Below, in pieces: positions 7,707 to 9,575 of a DNA stretch of 9,575 nt. Source of the stretch: Candidatus Cloacimonadota bacterium (GTDB taxonomy: Bacteria; Cloacimonadota; Cloacimonadia; Cloacimonadales; Cloacimonadaceae); NCBI GenBank assembly GCA_023230025.1, contig JALNYD010000095.1:1-9575 (forward strand), in the 5' to 3' direction. The notes beneath the pieces were generated by a model. The model searched no databases and was not told the DNA's origin. It saw only the letters and a list, made by a program, of their open reading frames with translations. Made by a program: the position numbers and the translations under genes. Each line of letters starts with the position of its first letter. Positions within the stretch are counted from its first letter, which is position 1.

Positions 7707-8805
7707 AGAGTCTGTAGGTTTTGTAGGGGACAGCATCCAGCATTTCAGCTACCCGGATCATCATAGTGTTATTCTCTAGCACCCAGGAAAACTCACCCCG
7801 GAAATACCCCTTGGGCAGGCCGTTCTTGTATGAATAATAGTAGAACAGGCTATCAATTCCGCGTCCCTGAAACTCCTTGATAACGCCCATGGTGATCACC
7901 CGCGCGCTGCCAATTCGTTTTTTTGCTGCCATTGCCTTGATCAGAGTGATGGGATTGATATTTCCATTCATAGCTTTGAGCACTTCGTTGTAGTTTGGCA
8001 AAGCCAGGGAGAATCCAGCGGGATGGCCATCCTTTTCAGCGATGAAGATCAGCTCCGGATCTGCCAGAGGCAGCAATTCTTCTACGATGTGATCAAACTC
8101 AGCCTTGGTCATGGGAACATTGCCCCAGTTGTATTCCCAGGCTTTGGTATAGATTTCAAACACAGTTTCAATGTCCCTGCGGAGTTGCTTCTTGTCTTTG
8201 GAGAGGTGCCGGATTTGCACTCCAGTGCGTTTTTGGATAGCGGCTGCAACCCGGTCGATCCGCTCCGGCATATCTTTACGAATGCTGAGATAGGCATAGA
8301 GATCCATTGTTTTCTGCATGCCGCAAGCTTCAAAAAGCTTCTGATAATAGCGCTTATCGTGCCGCATCATTACCATTGGAGGATCATCAAAGCCATCGAT
8401 CAGCAAGCCCACTTCCTGATTCACCGAATAGTTCATGGGACCACGCATGGAGGTGAAGCCACGCTCTTTATTCCAGGCATAGGCAGCATTAAACAGAGCT
8501 TGAGCCACATCCTGCCGGTCGATGCACTCAAAAAAGCCAAAGAACCCGATGTTCTCCTTGTGCTCAAGATTGTGTTGAGTATTGGAATGAGCGCTGATGC
8601 GTCCCACAGGCAGTTCATTCTCCAGAGCCAGATACAACTGCACTTCAGAATGCTGATAGTAGGGATTGTGCGCAGGGCTGAAGAACTTCAACTGGTCCAT
8701 TTTCAGAGGTGGAACCCAGTTCTGATCCCCCTTATACAGCTCGTAGGGCAGAAGGATAAACTGCTTGAGTAGTTTCTTGTTGTTGACCGGGACAATCTTG
8801 ATCAT
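7684..8805 (-). CDS. GNAT-fold N-acyltransferase, YghO / bacterial-ceramide-synthase-like
   Basis: This 373-residue protein has the layout of the large GNAT-like family that includes E. coli YghO and the Caulobacter bacterial ceramide synthase. An N-terminal region holds LPYELYKGDQNWVPPL (~19-34), NPYYQHSEVQLYLA (47-60) and VGRISAHSNTQHN (67-79). A middle RGPMNYSVNQEVGLLIDGFD (121-140) follows. The C-terminal GNAT half has MGVIKEFQGRGIDSLF (306-321; the Q-x-x-G acyl-CoA loop form) and a tail FSWVLENNTM...YKTYRLYDK. No membrane segment is obvious. The acyl acceptor is unknown. In ceramide synthesis this family acylates a long-chain base, which is a possible but unproven role here. The ATG at 8805 has AAGGAT 5 bases upstream, and the gene follows the PlsY-like gene after a 9-base gap. 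It overlaps the PAP2 gene downstream. I am confident in the fold, moderately confident in the subfamily, and treat ceramide synthase as a hypothesis. Confidence 0.72.
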   Translation of the reverse strand: MIKIVPVNNKKLLKQFILLPYELYKGDQNWVPPLKMDQLKFFSPAHNPYYQHSEVQLYLALENELPVGRISAHSNTQHNLEHKENIGFFGFFECIDRQDVAQALFNAAYAWNKERGFTSMRGPMNYSVNQEVGLLIDGFDDPPMVMMRHDKRYYQKLFEACGMQKTMDLYAYLSIRKDMPERIDRVAAAIQKRTGVQIRHLSKDKKQLRRDIETVFEIYTKAWEYNWGNVPMTKAEFDHIVEELLPLADPELIFIAEKDGHPAGFSLALPNYNEVLKAMNGNINPITLIKAMAAKKRIGSARVITMGVIKEFQGRGIDSLFYYYSYKNGLPKGYFRGEFSWVLENNTMMIRVAEMLDAVPYKTYRLYDKAISS

Positions 8806-8814
8806 TGCAAATCC

Positions 8815-9459
8815 TTATAGTTCGCCTAAGCGTTTTGACACCAGAAAGTTCAGCACCCCCATGATGATTGCGTTTCCCCACATAATAATCACGAAGAAGG
8901 GGGGCAATTCCGGTCTGAACTGGGGAATCAGGTAGTAAAACACCTGAAACAACACTACCGGAAGTAATACGATCAGATACTGGGCAAAGCGGATTTGGTG
9001 AAAGCGCTCCACCAGAATCCAGGCCAGAATCACTGTAATGAAGATCGGCCAAAAGGAGAAATAGGCAAAGAAGCCCATATAGGTGAATATACCTCGCCCT
9101 CCACGGAAGTGATTCTGCCAGGGCAGACAGTGTCCCACCAGCATCCCAAGGCCATACACCAGCATCATACTGTTGCTATACAACAGCTCAAAAGATGGAA
9201 TTGCCGATACTGGATCGATCAGGGACAGGATAAAGCGTACCAACTGCAGGAACACAAAGGCTTTGACCATGTCCAGGGCTCCCACCAGGATGCCCAGAGG
9301 ATGACTGATATTGGTATAGATATTCTCGGTATCAGCCAATCCAGTACCGATTTTATAAACATTCAGGGAGCGAAATCCTTTGGCTATCAGCCGAGCCGTG
9401 GAGAATCCTCCATAGAGATAGGCCAGCAGGAAGATCAGGATTGCTATTATCACGATCAT
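8815..9459 (-). CDS. PlsY-like membrane protein (glycerol-3-phosphate acyltransferase family), divergent
   Basis: This 214-residue integral membrane protein is close to the usual ~200 of PlsY, the enzyme that acylates glycerol-3-phosphate from acyl-phosphate to start phospholipid synthesis. PlsY-like features: the opening GGFSTARLIAKGF (17-29), LDMVKA (62-67, matching the LD..K segment) and a good second motif VGHCLPWQNHFRGGRGIFTY (108-127, the GH.FP....F.GGKG loop). The first conserved motif, normally G-S-G-N-x-G-A-T-N, is replaced by KIGTGLADTENIYTN (36-50). The C-terminal motif is hard to find, with only a faint GVLNFLVSKRL trace at 201-211. It may be a paralogue with a changed acceptor or donor, so plsY is not assigned. 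The ATG at 9459 overlaps the stop of the upstream gene (ATGA), with GGGGA about 6 bases upstream. The family is confident, the activity uncertain. Confidence 0.75.
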   Translation of the reverse strand: MIVIIAILIFLLAYLYGGFSTARLIAKGFRSLNVYKIGTGLADTENIYTNISHPLGILVGALDMVKAFVFLQLVRFILSLIDPVSAIPSFELLYSNSMMLVYGLGMLVGHCLPWQNHFRGGRGIFTYMGFFAYFSFWPIFITVILAWILVERFHQIRFAQYLIVLLPVVLFQVFYYLIPQFRPELPPFFVIIMWGNAIIMGVLNFLVSKRLGEL

Positions 9460-9575
9460 CGGTCTTCCCCATAATATCTTTCGCCAAAGATTGCGCTGCC
9501 GATGCGGATCATGTTTGAGCCTTCAGCAACTGCTATTTTCCAATCATGACTCATCCCCATGGATAGCCAGCTGAG
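9456..9575 (-). CDS. YggS/PLPBP-type pyridoxal-5'-phosphate homeostasis protein, C-terminal 39 residues
   Basis: Reading the minus strand from the window edge gives an open frame ending in the TGA at 9458-9456. It carries the signature LSMGMSHDWKIAVAEGSNM followed by IRIGSAIFGERYY. This is the C-terminal block of the YggS/PROSC family (SMGMS.D...A...GS..VRIG..IFG.R), PLP-binding alanine-racemase-fold proteins involved in vitamin B6 homeostasis and without a known catalytic activity. The rest of the gene lies beyond base 9575. Its TGA overlaps the ATG of the PlsY-like gene, so it belongs to the same operon. The short region makes detailed comment impossible, but the signature is distinctive. 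Confidence 0.9.
   Translation of the reverse strand, partial: LSWLSMGMSHDWKIAVAEGSNMIRIGSAIFGERYYGEDR

Noticed and set aside
8023..8772. 249-codon plus-strand open frame opposite the GNAT gene
   Set aside because: It is antisense to a well-supported gene with family motifs, and its translation shows no family features.
1..9575. CRISPR arrays, tRNA/rRNA genes, insertion sequences, riboswitches
   Set aside because: By reading both strands I saw no spaced direct repeats, no tRNA/rRNA signature, no transposase and no untranslated leader long enough for a riboswitch. Coding density is almost complete.

Overview
The window (roughly mid-40s % GC by eye) looks like a compact chromosomal segment of a Gram-negative-type bacterium. 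An outer-membrane beta-barrel protein of the PorV/PorQ-like kind, a BatA-like von Willebrand A membrane protein, the MEP isoprenoid pathway (Dxs) and possible sphingolipid-type acyltransferase/PAP2 genes together suggest the FCB group. Candidatus Cloacimonadota or a relative is my best guess. That taxonomic inference rests on protein content alone and is tentative. No rRNA, tRNA, insertion sequence, CRISPR array or phage gene was seen.

Layout: bases 1-557 (+) hold the C-terminal part of a TPR-repeat protein whose start lies outside the window. It converges on a minus-strand block that fills everything from 9575 down to 638. In transcription order this block is: the 3' end of a YggS/PLPBP-type PLP homeostasis gene; a divergent PlsY-like membrane acyltransferase; a GNAT-fold N-acyltransferase-like protein resembling YghO / the bacterial ceramide synthase family; a PAP2_3-type multi-membrane phosphatase/head-group transferase; an exported beta-barrel protein; a BatA-like vWA protein; dxs; and mnmE. 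Every junction is either an overlap (three are ATGA stop/start overlaps) or a gap of 9 bases or less. No internal promoter-sized gap exists, so this is very probably one operon. The only intergenic space is the 80-base convergent region 558-637, which is flanked by a perfect palindrome on the TPR-gene side.

How the genes may work together: YggS, Dxs and MnmE are housekeeping functions (PLP homeostasis, isoprenoid precursor, tRNA wobble-U34 modification). The three genes at 6807-9459 all look like lipid enzymes: an acyl transfer to a glycerol-type acceptor, an N-acyl transfer, and a PAP2 head-group step. Together they form a plausible membrane-lipid module, possibly ceramide-like. The beta-barrel and vWA genes form an envelope pair. 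The lipid-module reading is an inference from family resemblance and adjacency, and is the most interesting lead in the window.
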